A model generated the notes under the pieces. It saw only the letters and a program-made list of their open reading frames with translations, ran no database searches and was not told the origin of the DNA. DNA of 64,000 nt from Cynocephalus volans (Eukaryota; Chordata; Mammalia; Dermoptera; Cynocephalidae): NCBI RefSeq assembly GCF_027409185.1, contig NC_084463.1, positions 51,516,907-51,580,906 of the forward strand, given 5' to 3'. A program made the position numbers and the translations under genes. Below, in pieces: positions 9,984-23,229 of the stretch (position 1 is its first letter; each line of letters opens with the position of its first letter).

Positions 9984-11664
9984 TGTGGCAGGTGGTTTCA
10001 CAGTCCACCGGTTTGAGACTATTGACTGACTAAGATGTTGCTGTGGTTGCCAATTTGGTATGGCTACCTCCGTGACTGCTTAGTTGGCCTCTAGTACCTT
10101 GTGTGTATGGTTGCCTCGGGTTTGGGCCTCTCCAGGGAGCCACCTTTCTGGTCAGCTTGGACTCTGCTGGGCTGCTGGATCATAGGGCGGTACCCCAGGG
10201 TGTGTGATCTCTGCTGAGCTTTCACTTCCTGTGCGGGACTTCTCCCTGTTCCATGCGCTCTGGCCCGGGCTGTTGGATCGTGCAGTGGTGACCCCACAGT
10301 GTGTGTGGTTTCTGTCACGTCTCTCCCTCCCTAGCTGGACGTCTCCCTGCTCTGTGCGCACTTGGCTGGGCGGGAACGTGTCTTCTGCACCCCTCGTCTA
10401 TCACCTGGGCCTTCAAGACCCTGCTCGGCACCGCCTCACCCAGGAAGTCTACCAGGTTTCTGCTAGGCACAGACAACCATTCACTCTGGGTGCCTTTGTA
10501 GCACTGTGTAGATCTTTCTCGGGACTTATCACCTTCCTCCTGGTATCGCAGTTATTTGTGTACTTGTCTTATCTCCCACACCAGAGCATGAGCTCCTCGG
10601 GGGAGGAGCCCACAGCACATGGTTCACCTTTGTATCCCCCTGGCACAGACCGAGTCCGTTGCCCGCCTGCAGTCAGCTCTCCGGCAGTTTCAAGCGAACT
10701 AGGGAACTCTCCAACCACACTATTCCTAACCAGAAATTGGTTAGGCGTTTTTCCGAACTGGTGGCCGCAGAGATGGTATCTGCCTCCCAGTAACAGGAAG
10801 TTTACTGGGGGCCGGATCCCAGGGTGTGGTGGAGTGACGGCCCGACAGTTGGCCCAGCCCATACTTCCTTGCCCCCCCGATGCTGGCCGGGGATGCCCTA
10901 GCCACCAGCCCCACCAGAGAACCGCTGAGGGAGTGGGAGGGGATCCCGGCCCACAGGCCCCCAGAAGCCCCGTGCCGGGGCAAGCAAGTGGGAAGGCTCA
11001 GTGAGGAGCTGAGCTGGGCGAAGAGGACAGGCTTGGCTGAGCCGGGCCGGAGCTGCCACCACCTGAGAAAATGGAGGCAGCACCGGGGGCTGTGAGTGGC
11101 CCGGTGGGGCAGGCAGAAGCCGGGCGGGCGTCTGCCCCCGAGCAGGGCTGGGCTGGGGGTCACTCACAGGGCTATGCCGGGTCGGGTGGCTCCCTCTCTG
11201 CCTCTGCTTTGTCGCTGTCCCCGTTCTCGGCCGCCGCCGCCTCGGGCTGCTCAGTCGGTCCTGTGGTGCAGCTCTGGCGCTCCCAGGTATCTTCTTTTAT
11301 GCCGGCCTGAAACCTCGAATCCTGAATAGGGCAGCTGGCCACCTTCAGCGTGGCCCCGACCTCCGGGATCCTGGCAGCATCAACAGTAGCCCCAGCGCCG
11401 TGTTCCCTGTTTAGAGACTCGCTTTTGCAGCTAAGAAACAGTTCTTTTCCTGCTCCATACTTCAAAGCTGTTGCCTGTAAACGAGGCAGCCTCTCCTCCC
11501 AAGGGCAAAGTGGTGGTCAGCCCCCATGACTGGCCACCAGCAGCGGTCCTCCCTTAAGAGATGGCAAGAGGAAAGTCCACAAGTTTCCCGGCTGCCTAAG
11601 GTCCAGTGGCCGCCTTTTCCACCCCAGCTACTCCGCACCAACCGCCGCAACCACTGCCATCTTA
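9984..11664 (-). promoter_or_regulatory. L1 5' UTR with internal promoter
   Basis: This is about 1.65 kb of GC- and CpG-rich sequence upstream of ORF1 on the minus strand. At its outer end the minus strand has 'aagatggcag' (11663-11654), a YY1-like core at the position where human L1 carries its YY1 site. The CpG-rich part (10.8-11.4 kb) would be called a CpG island, but it belongs to the transposon. The many small open frames here are not credible genes. Confidence 0.75.
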
Positions 11665-11671
11665 GAATCCT

Positions 11672-11815
11672 CCTTAAATGTGTATTTTAAATGCCTTTCC
11701 TCAAAAATAATAAGTATGTGAGTAATAGGTAGGTTAATGAGTCTGACTTGCTCATTCCACAATGTATACACATATGGAAACATCACACTATACCCCCATC
11801 CTGCACTTCTAACCT
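11672..11815 (+). repeat. L1MA-like 3' UTR fragment
   Basis: The order of words 'aataagtatgtgag', 'gttaatgagtctgac' and 'cattccacaatgtatacac' matches the 3' UTR of old mammalian L1 (L1MA/MB type). Copy A probably inserted into this element. Confidence 0.6.
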
Positions 11816-12320
11816 GGTGTCTTAGAAATGGCCCACAGAACCTAGATGAAGTATTCCATTCTAAGTGGATACCCATTATGATTTAAGCTAAATATAAATC
11901 CAATCAGATTCAGATAGGCATGTGTGTACATGGAAAGGAAGTTGACATTGATCTGTAAATGGAACTAAGAATCAATGTAAAAGTGATAATGAAAAAGAAG
12001 TGATTTACTGCATAATATATTTAAAAAAGTGAAAAGTTACTATAACGTTACACATTGTCACATGTATGCACAAGTATCTGCAAACATTTCAGTGAAAAAA
12101 AGCAAAGAGGCAGGCTTGATAAATTCAGTCAATTAAGGACTGAAATACAAATATGAGTAACCCATCTCCACAGAGTGTAAGCAAAACAAAATAAAACTGA
12201 AAAAATACACTTGTCCACTAGCAATCACAGAAAGAGGGATGTAGTGAGGTCTTCAGAAGTGTCTAGACTGTCTGGACTTGGGGACACTCTGTTCACAGCA
12301 GAATGTATAAATTAATGTCC
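11816..12320. other. AT-rich DNA, unassigned
   Basis: No gene or clearly identifiable repeat was seen. Confidence 0.35.
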
Positions 12321-12720
12321 TGCTATAGTTTGAATGTCCCCTTAGAACTCATATTAAAGTGTAATCCTCATTGTATCAGTATTAAGGTGGAAAATTCAAC
12401 TATGGTATTTGAAAAATGGGGCCTTTGCAACATAATTAGATAGGGCTATGCCACCACAAATGGATTAGTTGATTCATGGAGTAATGAGTTAATCCTTTAT
12501 TGTTTATCAGGAAGTATACAACTGGCTGTAGAAAAAGAGAAAAAGTATGTGGACACACTTTTGCCACTTTCACCATGTGATACCCTACATCACTCCTGGT
12601 CTCTGCAGAAAGCCCCCAAAGAAAGAAGGCCCTGAGCAGATACACCCCTATGACCTTAGACATCGCCTCCAGAAATGTTAGAAAAAATTTTGTTCCTTAA
12701 TTTGTTACCCAGCTTTAGGA
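12321..12720 (+). repeat. MaLR-type LTR remnant (MST/MLT1-like)
   Basis: It begins 'tgctatagtttgaatgtcc' and keeps MaLR LTR blocks in order: 'aatggggccttt', 'caaatggattag', 'tcaccatgtgat', 'gaaggccctgagcagat' and 'ttgttacccag'. The 3' end is cut. It is an old non-coding copy. Confidence 0.6.
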
Positions 12721-14974
12721 TTTTTTTTTTTTAACCAAGGGACAGAATATCAATTTACATAGTCTGAAAAAAATGTGCATGAGAATAGAGGAAAAGAGAG
12801 CAATGGAGAAGACTGAGAGGGAATAGCAAAAATAAAGTCTGAGAACAGGGAGGTAGAAATTAGATTTGGGGTAAATATAAAAAGAAATTCAGGAATATAA
12901 AAGGTGAAGGCATACATATGAGAGGCAGCCTTTTAGATTACATAATGCATGTGTTTGATGCAGTCAGAGCAGCTGTCTTCAGTTCTAGGATCTGATGAAA
13001 AAGTTGGTTAAAAGCTGAACATGGCAAGCATGTGCTGGGCTTTAAACTTCCCATATTCCCTGCCCAGTGTGTGGAGACCGACCTGGGAGGCTTTAGTTTG
13101 GAGATTTTTTAGCAGCCATTGCTCTGCTCCTTGCTCCAAACTGAAAATCACCTCAGGTTTGCTAGTGCAGTGCCCTGTTAATGCAAAATAATGTAGAATT
13201 CTGTAAATCTGTGAAGTGAGATCCTTGCAAATGTGACATGATCTTGGATTTCAGAAGCTGTGCAATGAAGAGGCCAATTTGAACCTTTAGTTAGAGAGGG
13301 ATTGCTATCATAGTTTTCATGAAATAGAATCTTTTTATATAGCATTAAACTGTATAAATCATTCTTGTATTTACCAATGGGGAAAAATATGGCTCCTGGG
13401 ATTTATTAACATGCTTCATTCATCCACAACAACAAGCTGCTGTAGGTCTCCAGAATCACATCCCCGTATAGGGTCCTCTTAGCATACTCCAAGTCTTGTC
13501 CCCTTCTCAGGTGAAGTCCACAGCCATGTTCTCAAAAGACATCAATCCCTGTTACAGCACGTTACTCCTCAACTCAAGTCACCAACCGTGGGTCACAAAA
13601 CAGGAATCTGAAATTTCACACTTTTGTGTGTGTTTGTTATACGTATCTTACATAAACTGCAGCTTCTTTGTACATCATATGGTCAGAGACCAAAATCAGA
13701 GCATAAATATCTAGTCACTGTAATAATTTATTAATGACCAAAAATGCTATCAGAAAGCTTACCTTGTAAATCTAGAACCATCCTAGTTGCTAATGATGAA
13801 AGTATGAATACAATTCTGCTCCTCCAAGGAGCTTACAATCTGGTATGAATACATAAGTATGAATATATAGCTGGAATAATGTGTTAGATAACTAATTTAG
13901 ACACAATTTCAATGTAGACTTAAGTAAGAAAGAATGAAATAATACAGCTCTATTTTTTATTCCATTTGCACTTCACTGCAATGCCAAAGAAGTTAAATTC
14001 TTCCACGTGAACAATGTGTTCTCAAGATTATGAGGTACCATCAAAATTCCATTCATAAGAGCACAAAGAATACAACCTGTGTTAATGAAGTTACACACAA
14101 TGCCATGTCTAGGTGTATGGTTTAGGGCCATGAAAAGGGATAAACAATATTGAAGTAACTATTTATGTAGTGATTCTATATTAAAATATTTGACTTAGTT
14201 CAAACAACAAAACATTTCATGTGCATATTGCTGATTTTTAATTACTTATAAATTAAAAGAATGTAGATAGACATCGCAAAAGTTTTTCTACATGTCAAAT
14301 AATTGCTTCTCATCATTCCAGGATGAAAACACTGCCACCACTTTTCAAACTACAGGGTGTGAATAAATGGGGTGCTGCACAAGCAGGTAAGTTACATGAC
14401 CAGATTTGCATTTTAACACTCATCCCCTGGAATGAGAAAGGGAAGTGCAAGTCAGAGGAGAAGAAGACAGGGTGACAGATGAGCCCCTACATCAGGGTGT
14501 AGAGCAATAACCATACAGAATAGGAAAGAATTTCTATAAAAGAGAGATGAATAGAAAGAAAGAGCAGAATATGGTACTAATTTGCTGAGCAGAAGGGAAG
14601 AAAAATTTTATTTCCAGGCCATGTGCAATATCACAGATACATAGATACTGGTCTTTTAAATTAAAATTTGTAAAATGAAAAAAGAATATGATGGGCAAAA
14701 TGAATATGATTGGCACAGACTTGGACACATCATACTTGATCTATCTGTGGTCCAACCTGCAGGATGTCCAGCTGGCAGTAAATATATAATTCCACAGCTT
14801 ACAGAAATCTAAGCTAAAGATAAAAAATTTGGAAAGCAGCAAAATTTCACTGGTGCTTGAAGTCATCCGAGTGAGTAAAATGACTTTATGAGAACCTAAA
14901 AGTCTAGAGAAAAAGAGCTAGTAAAGAATCAGAAACAAACAAACAAACAAATATTTCTTTTCTGTTGCTTCTTT
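12721..14974. other. AT-rich DNA, unassigned
   Basis: No coding region was recognised. A stretch near 13795-13845 ('ctcctccaaggagcttacaatct') looks like an old L2 or MIR piece. The open frames in this interval are at most about 70 codons and show no family features. Confidence 0.35.
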
Positions 14975-15235
14975 TTTTAATTGAAAAATAATAACCACAC
15001 ATATTTATGGGATATAGCATGATATTTGATACATGTACTCACATACCCTGTGTAAGGATCAAATCAGGGTAATTAGCAAATCCATCCCTTCAAACGTTTA
15101 CTATTGCTTTGTGTTAAGAACATTTAATATCCTCTCTTCTATTTGAAAATATAAAATAAGTTATTGTTAATTGTCACCTAAGAGCACTATAGAACACTAG
15201 AACTTATTCTTTCTGTCTTTGTTTAAGAAAAACTA
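14975..15235 (-). repeat. L1MA-like 3' UTR fragment
   Basis: On the plus strand 'tttttttaattgaaaaataata', 'catatttatgggatatagca', 'gatacatgtactcac' and 'aatcagggtaattagcaaat' occur in the order of an antisense L1MA-type 3' UTR. Confidence 0.65.
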
Positions 15236-17690
15236 TTACTGACAGATAAGGAGAGAGATTTCACAAGGACAGACAAAGAATTTTCTGAGTTTATATTATG
15301 GACTTAAAAGAAAATGCTCAATGTTAAGACTGCTACTAATATAATTTATTATATTTACAGTGCTGCAAAGAATATATCATTATTCACATAGACATCAAGT
15401 AGATACTTTAAAAAGCACCATCCACCTTTCTAGATCCACATATAAGGAGCTTGAAAGAAATTTCTCTTTTTAAACAAAAATAAAAGGCTAAAGAAATTAA
15501 AAAATCAAAAATTCTTCTTGGATTCATGAGAGAGTAGATGACACAGGGAAAACAGCTGCCCTCAAGATTAGAGAAATGGTAAAATATAGGCAGTCATGCC
15601 TTACAGGAGCAGAGACTCACCTGGGAAATCACCATGGGAGCAAGAGCAGGAGAAGGAAAACCTGACTGTGAAATGGTGCCTGGCCAATTTCTGAATGCTC
15701 CGTGTTGACACCTCTGAGAGTAAAAAACTCCAGGGAGACCCAGTCATAGGCAGGCCACCATGATATTGTGAAATTTACCTCCAGGAGGTCATAGGATCCC
15801 ACAGTAAATACTGAAGAAAACTGACCTTTTTTCTAGTGGGAGAAGGAGAAAAAGCAAATCATTCTGAAATATGTCAGAGCACTCTGTTACTGTGCCTTAA
15901 TCTGCTTAACATGACTATTATCCAGGGATAATAAACACTGTGGTTAACAGGGTCCCTTTTGCGTAGTCACTCAATGTAATGAACAACTCCAAAATTCGGT
16001 AACAATCCCAGAAGTCATGCTGACTGTGATGTCTCCATTTTCCTTCATAGACATTACTGAGGCTTATAAAAACATGAAATTAATTAACAAAAGAACAATG
16101 AAAGTTAGAGGAAAGAGTCTAAATATTCATCCCAGGAAGGAGTAGAATTTTAAATAGTTATTAACAACTACTCATAAAATAAATAAAGAAAACATTGAGG
16201 GCTGTGAAACTAAGATAAAAAGCAAAGGGGTGTGTCATGAGACTCAACCCAGGAGGCCAGGAGGGTAGAAATCTTTAGATGATAATTAAGAAATAAGATC
16301 AATAATATGGACATTGGTGTAGTTTTAAAAAGAAAAGACTTAATATCACACTATCAAAGGTTGGGCGGGGAAAAGGACCTGTTGTTTTCCCAACATTTTA
16401 GGTCCTCAAACAACTCTGCTCTGTTTACCCCAGTTGGAGAAAAAACATAATGGAAAATCTACTCTGAAATTAACCAAGGCAATAGTCAAGCATGTTAATG
16501 ATGATAAAGACTGACAAGAGAGCCACTCAGGACCCAAAGTCTCCTAGACTAATTCTCACTAAGGACCTAATTTCTTCTAGAACATGTGAATCAAATGGTG
16601 GAGGGGGGAATATAGGAATGAAAGGACTGGCTCACACACAATCACAGTGTATGCTCAAACTCAACATTAGACAAACAATGTGAGGGTCCCACTAGATAGA
16701 TTTCTTCTTTTTTTTCTTAAGTGGATATAGAGATGGAGGGTGAGGAAGACTGCTGGTATAATTTTTCATTTCTTCCCCACATCACCTCACATTTTTTCTT
16801 CCTACTTGATACAGTGGTCACAGGACCTGGGCTACATCTGCAAGTGCTGGAATCAACAATTACTACAAAGTAAGAAGCTGTAATTATATCTTTAAATTAT
16901 ATATTTATATTTTAAACTGTTGTGTCATAACTCCTAAGGGCATGATAAAGCAGGTTGTGTTCTGGAAGTATCTGATAAAACTAGGGTTAACAGTAAATCC
17001 ATCTCTATTGCCAGGTGGTAAAACAGCCTGCTGGGTCTCTATCAATGTGAACCTATCCTATGTGAATGGGAGTCACTGGTATATGGAGGTGGGTATTTTT
17101 TAGACTAAAGCCACTGCCTGCAATCTGGACCAGCCCAGTAGACAAACCTAATGCACCATCCAATGTTGAATAAGTGTGAGTATAAATGAAGAAACAGAGA
17201 AATAGTAGCTGAAAGTAAAAGAATTGATAAGTCAAATATTTAATGAAGGAAATTCAGTATCACCTCAACACCTTGAAAGAGACTCAGAGCAAGAGATGAT
17301 ATTGTCTTTTAGCTCAATTATAGGAAATGACTGAGAGGGTTGGAGCCATTTGTTGCTGAGACCTCTCCTGCTTTTGGAATCTGACAAGATATAATAGAAG
17401 CCTGAAACCTTAGTAGCCACCCGCTATAAGGTGGAAGGTTGATTTTATTACCAACGGACAGAGATGCAATTAATTTTGCCTATGTAATGAAACCTCACTA
17501 AGTATCACTTAGGATTGAGTTCAGGAAGCTTCTGAGTTGGTAAATATACCAAAGTGCTGGGAGGGTGACAAAACTAGTGAGAGCATAGAGGCTCATAGTC
17601 TGGTTTATAGCAAAGTCAACAGAAGTGTGTATTTGCTGGGGACCCCCAAAGAAAAGGAGATTATTTAAAGATAAAAGGCTCAACTCAGAC
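15236..17690. other. AT-rich DNA, unassigned
   Basis: No gene or classified repeat was recognised. All open frames are below about 65 codons. Confidence 0.35.
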
Positions 17691-18689
17691 TCCCTGTCAA
17701 GATGGTAGAACAGACAGTCCCTAGTATTACTCTCTCTTACAAATCAACTAATTTATAAGCATAAAAAACCAATGACAGCCAAGCTGGAGCTACTAGAGCT
17801 CAAGGGAAGAAGAGGAGAGGCCTACAGAGTGCATGAAGTTAGGAGAAGCCATGATGAGCAAAAAAAAAAAAAAAAATCCCCACTCCGACCATTTTGAGCC
17901 CTGGCCATGTCCAGGCTGGAGCTGCTGAGTGCATGGAGCAGGAGCTGGCAAAAGCCACAGCTGTGCCCTCTGCATGATGTTGGTTCGAGGCAGCAGGGAG
18001 AAGAGGGCCTTGGCAACCCTCAGGCCAGCAAGACCATTTATAGGGTTCCCATGGACTCACATAGGAGCAAGGAGCTGCGACAACTGAAGAAAAGGAGCCA
18101 CTCAGAGGTTGGTAAGTCACTACCAGGGACCAGCACATGGCCTGTCCCATGGGAAGTGTTTGCAGCACCGGCAGTGGGGGAGACGGGTCCACTGGGAAAA
18201 CACTGGGGCACAGCAATGATAGCTGATCTGCACACTATCAGTGAAGGACCACTCAGAGGAGTCTGTGGGAATATAAAATTGCATGGAGTGCAGTTTGATG
18301 AGAAGACTCAGGCCCAGACAAGAGTTTTGGATCTCTCAAGAGCTGGAAGTACCTATAAAGTCAACCATTAATACTTGAGCTGCACAAAAAACCCTTCCTC
18401 AGGGAATCAGCAGCAAAACAGCAATGTAGCTTAACCCCACAGCTCATGTACTGGTCCCCAACAGGAAGTTCCCCCATTTTAGAAGTAAGCAAAGGACAAC
18501 AAATTAGTTCCAGCACAGAGTTTGAATGGTGGGAACAGCAAATATTCCAACACAGAACTGAAAGAAAAAACAAAGTACCTGCAACCAGAGAAAAAGTTTC
18601 ATATTAACTAGTAAAGGTCTCTTTTCAAAAAAGAACACCTATAACACAAAGAAGGACCAGAAGACCCCTGGGATACCAAGCCCAAAAGG
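17691..18689 (+). mobile_element. Old L1 5' UTR, proximal part
   Basis: It starts with 'tcaagatggtagaacagac', the standard opening of an L1 5' UTR, then 'cttacaaatcaactaattta'. Almost the whole stretch is homologous, in opposite orientation, to 23.94-24.73 kb: for example 'gcatggagcaggagctggca', 'ggcccagac' and 'agcagcaaaacagcaa' recur in the same order. An A run lies at 17860-17876. Confidence 0.75.
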
Positions 18690-19400
18690 ATGGTGGGCCA
18701 GGGGCCTCAACAATGCCCCCAAATGCCTGTAACCAATCTTGAGGGTTGAGGGGATGAGGGCCTTAGCCATGCCCACCTGACACACAGAGTCAGCCCAGAA
18801 GTGACCACCAAGCCACTGTTGGAAGGGCCCTGGGCTCTCCTATCTGGGGTAATGGGGGCCTCAGGCCTCAGCCATGCCCCTTTGACACCCACAGCCAGCC
18901 CAGCAGTGATGACCAACATGCTTCAGGAAGCACCCTGGGCTCTTCCAAGCCAGGGTGGTGGGGGGCCTCAGGCCTTGGGCCTTGGCCATGCCCCACTGAC
19001 ACCCATAGCTAGCTCAACAGTGACCACCAAGCCACTGCAGGAAGTGCCCTGTCTTTCCCAACCCCAGGGCTGTGGGGGATTGAGGGACACAGCCACCCCC
19101 CCAATGCATGCAGCCAGTCCAGAAACAGCCACCAAGCTGCTGCAGAAAGCACCCTGGGCTCACCGAAGCAGGGGCGGTAGGGGGCCTCTGTCCTCAGCCA
19201 TACCCCCTGACATGTGGAACCAGAGCAATGATGACCACCAAGCCACAGCAAAAAAGACCTTGGTTTCCTGAGTTGGGACACTGGGGGCCGAGAGCATTTC
19301 CACACTCCCCTGAAATCTGCACCTAGCCCAGCAATGAATAAGTCACCCCTGGAAGCCCCTCAGTCTTCTATATGGGAATGAGGGGAGTGCCACAGGCCTC
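18690..19400 (+). repeat. Tandem array, ~106 bp units, in L1 5' UTR
   Basis: About six diverged units are seen. The word 'gccatgcccc(a/t)ctgac' or its variants begins at 18766, 18871, 18985, 19092 and 19197, with a weaker copy near 19295, giving spacings of 105, 114, 107, 105 and about 100 bp. Units share 'gaccaccaagccactg' and 'gcaccctgggctc'. The long frames across the array arise from the repeat and are not genes. Confidence 0.85.
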
Positions 19401-19539
19401 AATCCCGCCCCTCCTCCTTCCTTCTTTTTCCATCCCATTTCCTTCTCCTTTCCCCTTTCCCACTCCCTCCCAATCATTCCACAACATCCTAGAATGTAAA
19501 AAATAATATTAATAAAATTTCATTTTCTTAAAAAAAAAA

Positions 19540-20005
19540 GTCAACTCACCAGAAAAACACAAGCACCAAACCTAAATGATTCTTTAAAAAAATAAAAAGG
19601 ATAGCAATTGAAATACTAGGAGATTTCAGTAACCCACATGGAATAATAAACACATCAGTCAAAACACCAATAAGTAAATAGAGGATTTGAAGAACTATAT
19701 CAAACCATTTGGACCCTAACAGACGTATGCAGAACACAGCATACAACAGCAGAACACAATTTTCTCAAGTGCACATAGAATGTTCTTTAAGATAAACCAC
19801 ATGTTATGACAGAAAACAATCCTTAACAAATTTAAATATATCAAAATCATAGAAAAAAACTTTTCTAATCACACTACATTAAAAATAAAAATCAAGAGGA
19901 GAAGAAAAGCTCAAAACTCCACAAATATGTAAAAATGTTAAAACACTGTTAGAGAAAGGAATAAAATCAGAAAATATCTTGATACTAAGAGAAACAATCA
20001 GCATT
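19540..20005 (+). repeat. Old L1 ORF2 endonuclease-region fragment
   Basis: The words 'gaaatactaggagatttcag', 'acccacatggaataataaac' and 'ttctcaagtgcacatagaat' match the old mammalian L1 endonuclease region in sense. Frames are broken. Confidence 0.6.
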
Positions 20006-20009
20006 GTGA

Positions 20010-20775
20010 AAGGGCAGTAATATAGAGTGGATAGAAAATATTTGCAAATTGTGTATTTGATAAAAGAATAATGTCAAAAATATAGAAAACAATAACAACA
20101 AAAACAAAAGAACCTTTTACCCTTCAACAGAAAAAAAAAAAAAAAAAAACCAAAAAGCAATGAAAATAATCCAATTTGGCTAAATTTTTGAGAATAGACA
20201 TTTCTCAAAAAAACAAAAACAAAAACGCGGTAAGGGCCAACAGGAAACTCAAACTTTTCTCAACATGACTAATTGTCAGGAAAATGCAAAATAAAAACAA
20301 AATAAGATTTTACCTGAAATCTATTATGATGATTTTAATCAAATAGACAGTAGACAGCAAGTGTTGGCCAGGCTGTGGAGAAAAAAGGACGCTTGTAGAC
20401 TGCAGGTAGGAATGTTCGTGTGTAAAGACAAAATAAACAACAACATGGAATTACCTCAAAAATTAGAAATAGAAATACCATATAATCTAGCAACTTTCCT
20501 TCTCTATATATCTCCAAATGAATTGACATTAGGGTCTCTAGGAGCTATCAGTATTATTTACAAATAGCAAAACATGGAAAAAAAAAAAACTAAATGTCCA
20601 CCAAAAGATGAGTAGATAACGTGATATATACAGGCAAAAGAATATTATTCAGCCTTAAATATATAGAAAAATCATGCTATTTGTGACAACATAGATGTAA
20701 CTGGAGGACATTATGCTTAGTGAAATAAGCCAGAGATAGAGGACACACTACATAATCCCACTTTACTGAAAACAA
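20010..20775 (+). repeat. Old L1 ORF2 C-terminus and 3' UTR fragment
   Basis: Clear landmarks of the L1 end occur: 'gtgttggccaggctgtgga', 'ccatataatctagcaac', 'gaatattattcagcctta' and 'gtgaaataagccagagata'. It follows the endonuclease fragment directly, so the reverse transcriptase part was lost or these are two insertions. Confidence 0.7.
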
Positions 20776-20779
20776 TAAA

Positions 20780-21510
20780 ATTACACTTTGCAAGGGCTAA
20801 AAAACCTTGAGACAAATGGAAATAAAAATACAACATGCTGAAACTCAAAGAATGCAGTGAAAACAGTGCTAAGAGCAAAGTTTACATTAAAAAGATCTGA
20901 AATCCACCACCTATCATTACACTTGAAAAAACTAGAAAAACAGGAAGAAATTAGTGAAAAAACAAGCAGAAAAAGGATTAGAACACAGGTAAGCAAAATA
21001 AGGACACTAGAAAAAAACAAGTAAAAATAAACCAACAGTGTCAAGTTTATTTTGAAGAAATCAATAAAGTTGACAAATTCTTAGCTACATAAGCATAGAA
21101 AAGAAAGAAAAAAGTTTAAACTAGTAAATTAATAAATGAAATAGGTGATGTTACATCTGATGCCACAGAAACAAAATGATTATAAAAAAGATGAGTTCCA
21201 CACCCAAAATTGAATAACTGACATAAAACTGATAAATTGTTAGAAATGAAAAAGCTATCATACCAAATCTTAAATCAGAAATATTAAGAGAACCGTAATA
21301 AGCATGGAGATTGAACTAGTAATCAAAAACCTCGCCACAAAGAAAAATCCCAGGTTTAGATGACTTCACTGGAGAATTCTATCCAACATTTCAAGAAGAA
21401 TTAACACCAATTCTCCTCAAACTATTTGAGCGAATTAAAAAGGAAGGATCACTTCCAAATTCATTCCACCAGGCCAACATTATGCTGATACCAAAGCCAG
21501 AAAAACACCT
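20780..21510 (+). repeat. Old L1 ORF2 endonuclease/RT boundary fragment
   Basis: The sequence runs through L1 words for the segment before the reverse transcriptase up to 'cccaggtttagatgacttc' and 'atgctgataccaaagcc' (the PGLDDF and LIPKP motifs). It is heavily mutated and stops abruptly at about 21510. Confidence 0.65.
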
Positions 21511-22539
21511 TTATTTGTTTTTCTGTTGTCATAGCCACTGATTGACAACAGGTGGCTTACTCAGAGTTAGCAAGGTATACAGTAATTGGTACATTGACAA
21601 TTTTAAGAATATGAATCATTTGTTTATTAACAAGATGTCTCATCCAAGTCATGAGCACCCCCCCTTCAAGGCTGTGAATATTATTAGAGAACTGCTTGTG
21701 TGTAGACAAGATATTTCCCCATTTTTGATCAAACCATTCTTCATGAAGTATTGATGATCAATTTTTTGATTGAAAAGGTAATTTCTTTGTATTGATCCCT
21801 TGGTGCTGGAAAAGTTCATTCCCAGGTTGTCATGTTCCACATTGTATGTGTTGTGGGGAGTATGAAACAGCAGTTAGGCCAAATTAGGGCAACACGTTGG
21901 AGGATCAGGAAATTAGAGGAACCATGCTATTTTATACTCAATGTTTCCAATTGTTATAAACAGTGGGGAAATACTTATTAAACATATTGGTGTAAATAAA
22001 TATATTACCATAAAAATCATAAAGATACAAACAGTTTTGGATTTTTGAGAAATCAAATAGGTTTAAAAAAAAGCAAAGTTTTTCATCTTTCTTCATAAAG
22101 ATATATGTTACCAAATCACTGTAAGTTATGGATAATTGAAGAGAGAAAGTTTTCTTAAATGTGAAAAACAAATCATTTAAGTAAAGAACCAACAACAAAA
22201 GTTACAAAACATTGTCTTTATTATTTAACTTCATGTAGGTTTGATTGATCTTAATTAGCAAGTTCTTAACCCATTTTATTTGTTATTAGAGTTTGGAAAA
22301 CTATCATTTTGTCCATTGATCTTGAAGTTATTTGAAATTGTTTAAAAGTACTTTTTATAATCTTTTAGATGAATCTGAGTGTTGCTGCCTTTAGAGAAAA
22401 ATCAGAACTTCTTACAGTCTTACTAAGAACACATCATTACATCAAGAAAACTTTGTTCTAATATAGGGGAAATTTTAGTTCTGCATCAGTGTCTTTGTAA
22501 TGTTAAAATTCAGTCTTTACAAAGATGTAGAAATAATTC
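21511..22539. other. AT-rich DNA, unassigned
   Basis: No gene or classified repeat. It may belong to the same repeat family as the following stretch. Confidence 0.3.
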
Positions 22540-22835
22540 CCTTCTGATTATACCCAACTTAATCACATGCAAAATTCTTTCACATATTCACTCTTCAGAA
22601 ATGAATATTATGTTTTACTCAGACATTTTCATAACATGCTGTTATTTTCTGTTTTGTAACATATTTCCTCTTTCCTAAATAACCAGTCATTTGAAGGACA
22701 AAAATTCATTTCAAAAGATTTGTTCTCAGACGAAAGTATTATCTTTTCAACCTTCGTAACCAGAACTACATCTTTACATCCATAGCTTTCTTCACATGTC
22801 TTTCTCTTCTGTTACATAGCGATTTATTTCTCATC
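22540..22835 (+). repeat. Unclassified AT-rich repeat, copy 1
   Basis: It is similar to 36390-36675: both carry 'tcctaaata' followed by 'cagtcattt', then 'aaccttc(g/c)taacca(g/c)aactacatct' and a pyrimidine-rich end. I do not know the family; an endogenous retrovirus internal region is possible. Confidence 0.5.
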
Positions 22836-22889
22836 TTATTATTTTTATTCACTTCTGTACAGAATTACACATACTAACTAGACTTTTAA

Positions 22890-23125
22890 CTTTATTTATT
22901 TGTTTATTATTTTCTTAATTTTATTTAGTGAATCAAAATTGATTATACATATTTCTGGAGTTGAACATTGAAATATGCTAATAAAATCAGTATTCCTAGC
23001 ATACATATTGGTACAAATAGTAATTATTCTTTATGCCCCTTTTCCAATTTCTCCCCATCCCCCATCCCTCCTGCCTCCCCCCTCTACTTACCCTAGATTT
23101 CTTCTCTCCTTCTGAAAGAATAATG
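22890..23125 (-). repeat. L1-like 3' UTR fragment
   Basis: On the plus strand an A/T-rich start is followed by 'attatacatatttctggagt', then a C-rich end ('ctccccatcccccatccc'). This is the layout of an antisense L1 3' UTR. It lies before an endonuclease scrap and a 5' UTR in the same orientation. Confidence 0.5.
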
Positions 23126-23129
23126 GTTA

Positions 23130-23225
23130 CTCTGTTGGTTTGTTGCCTAGATGATCTGTCCAATGCTGAGAGGTGTCGTAAAGTCCCCCAATATCATCAT
23201 AGAGCACATGCTTCTTCTGTCACTC
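23130..23225 (-). repeat. L1 ORF2 endonuclease scrap
   Basis: The plus strand reads 'ttgcctagatgatctgtcca', identical in layout to the antisense endonuclease region of copy A (about 8343-8362). With its neighbours it implies an L1 with a very large internal deletion. Confidence 0.6.
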
Positions 23226-23229
23226 TAGA

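Larger units (their letters stand above)
4713..11664 (-). mobile_element. Near full-length L1 (copy A), inactive
   Basis: In minus-strand order it has a GC-rich 5' UTR (about 11664-9984), ORF1 (9983-9002), a short spacer, ORF2 (8818-4998), a 3' UTR with a (CA)n and a G-rich tract, and a patterned A-rich tail (4713-4770). At about 6.95 kb this is full length for a mammalian L1. Both reading frames are broken and one catalytic aspartate of the reverse transcriptase is replaced, so it cannot move by itself. Similarity to the copy at 53.8-56.7 kb suggests a lineage-specific family. Confidence 0.9.

Noticed and set aside
10204..11004. 266-codon plus-strand frame in a CpG-rich region as a host gene
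   Set aside because: It is antisense to the L1 5' UTR and ORF1 start of copy A. The CpG content belongs to the L1 promoter, and no family resemblance was found.
18801..19271. Open frame of 156 codons as a gene
   Set aside because: It spans the ~106-bp tandem array of an L1 5' UTR; length follows from the repeat and no protein motif is present.
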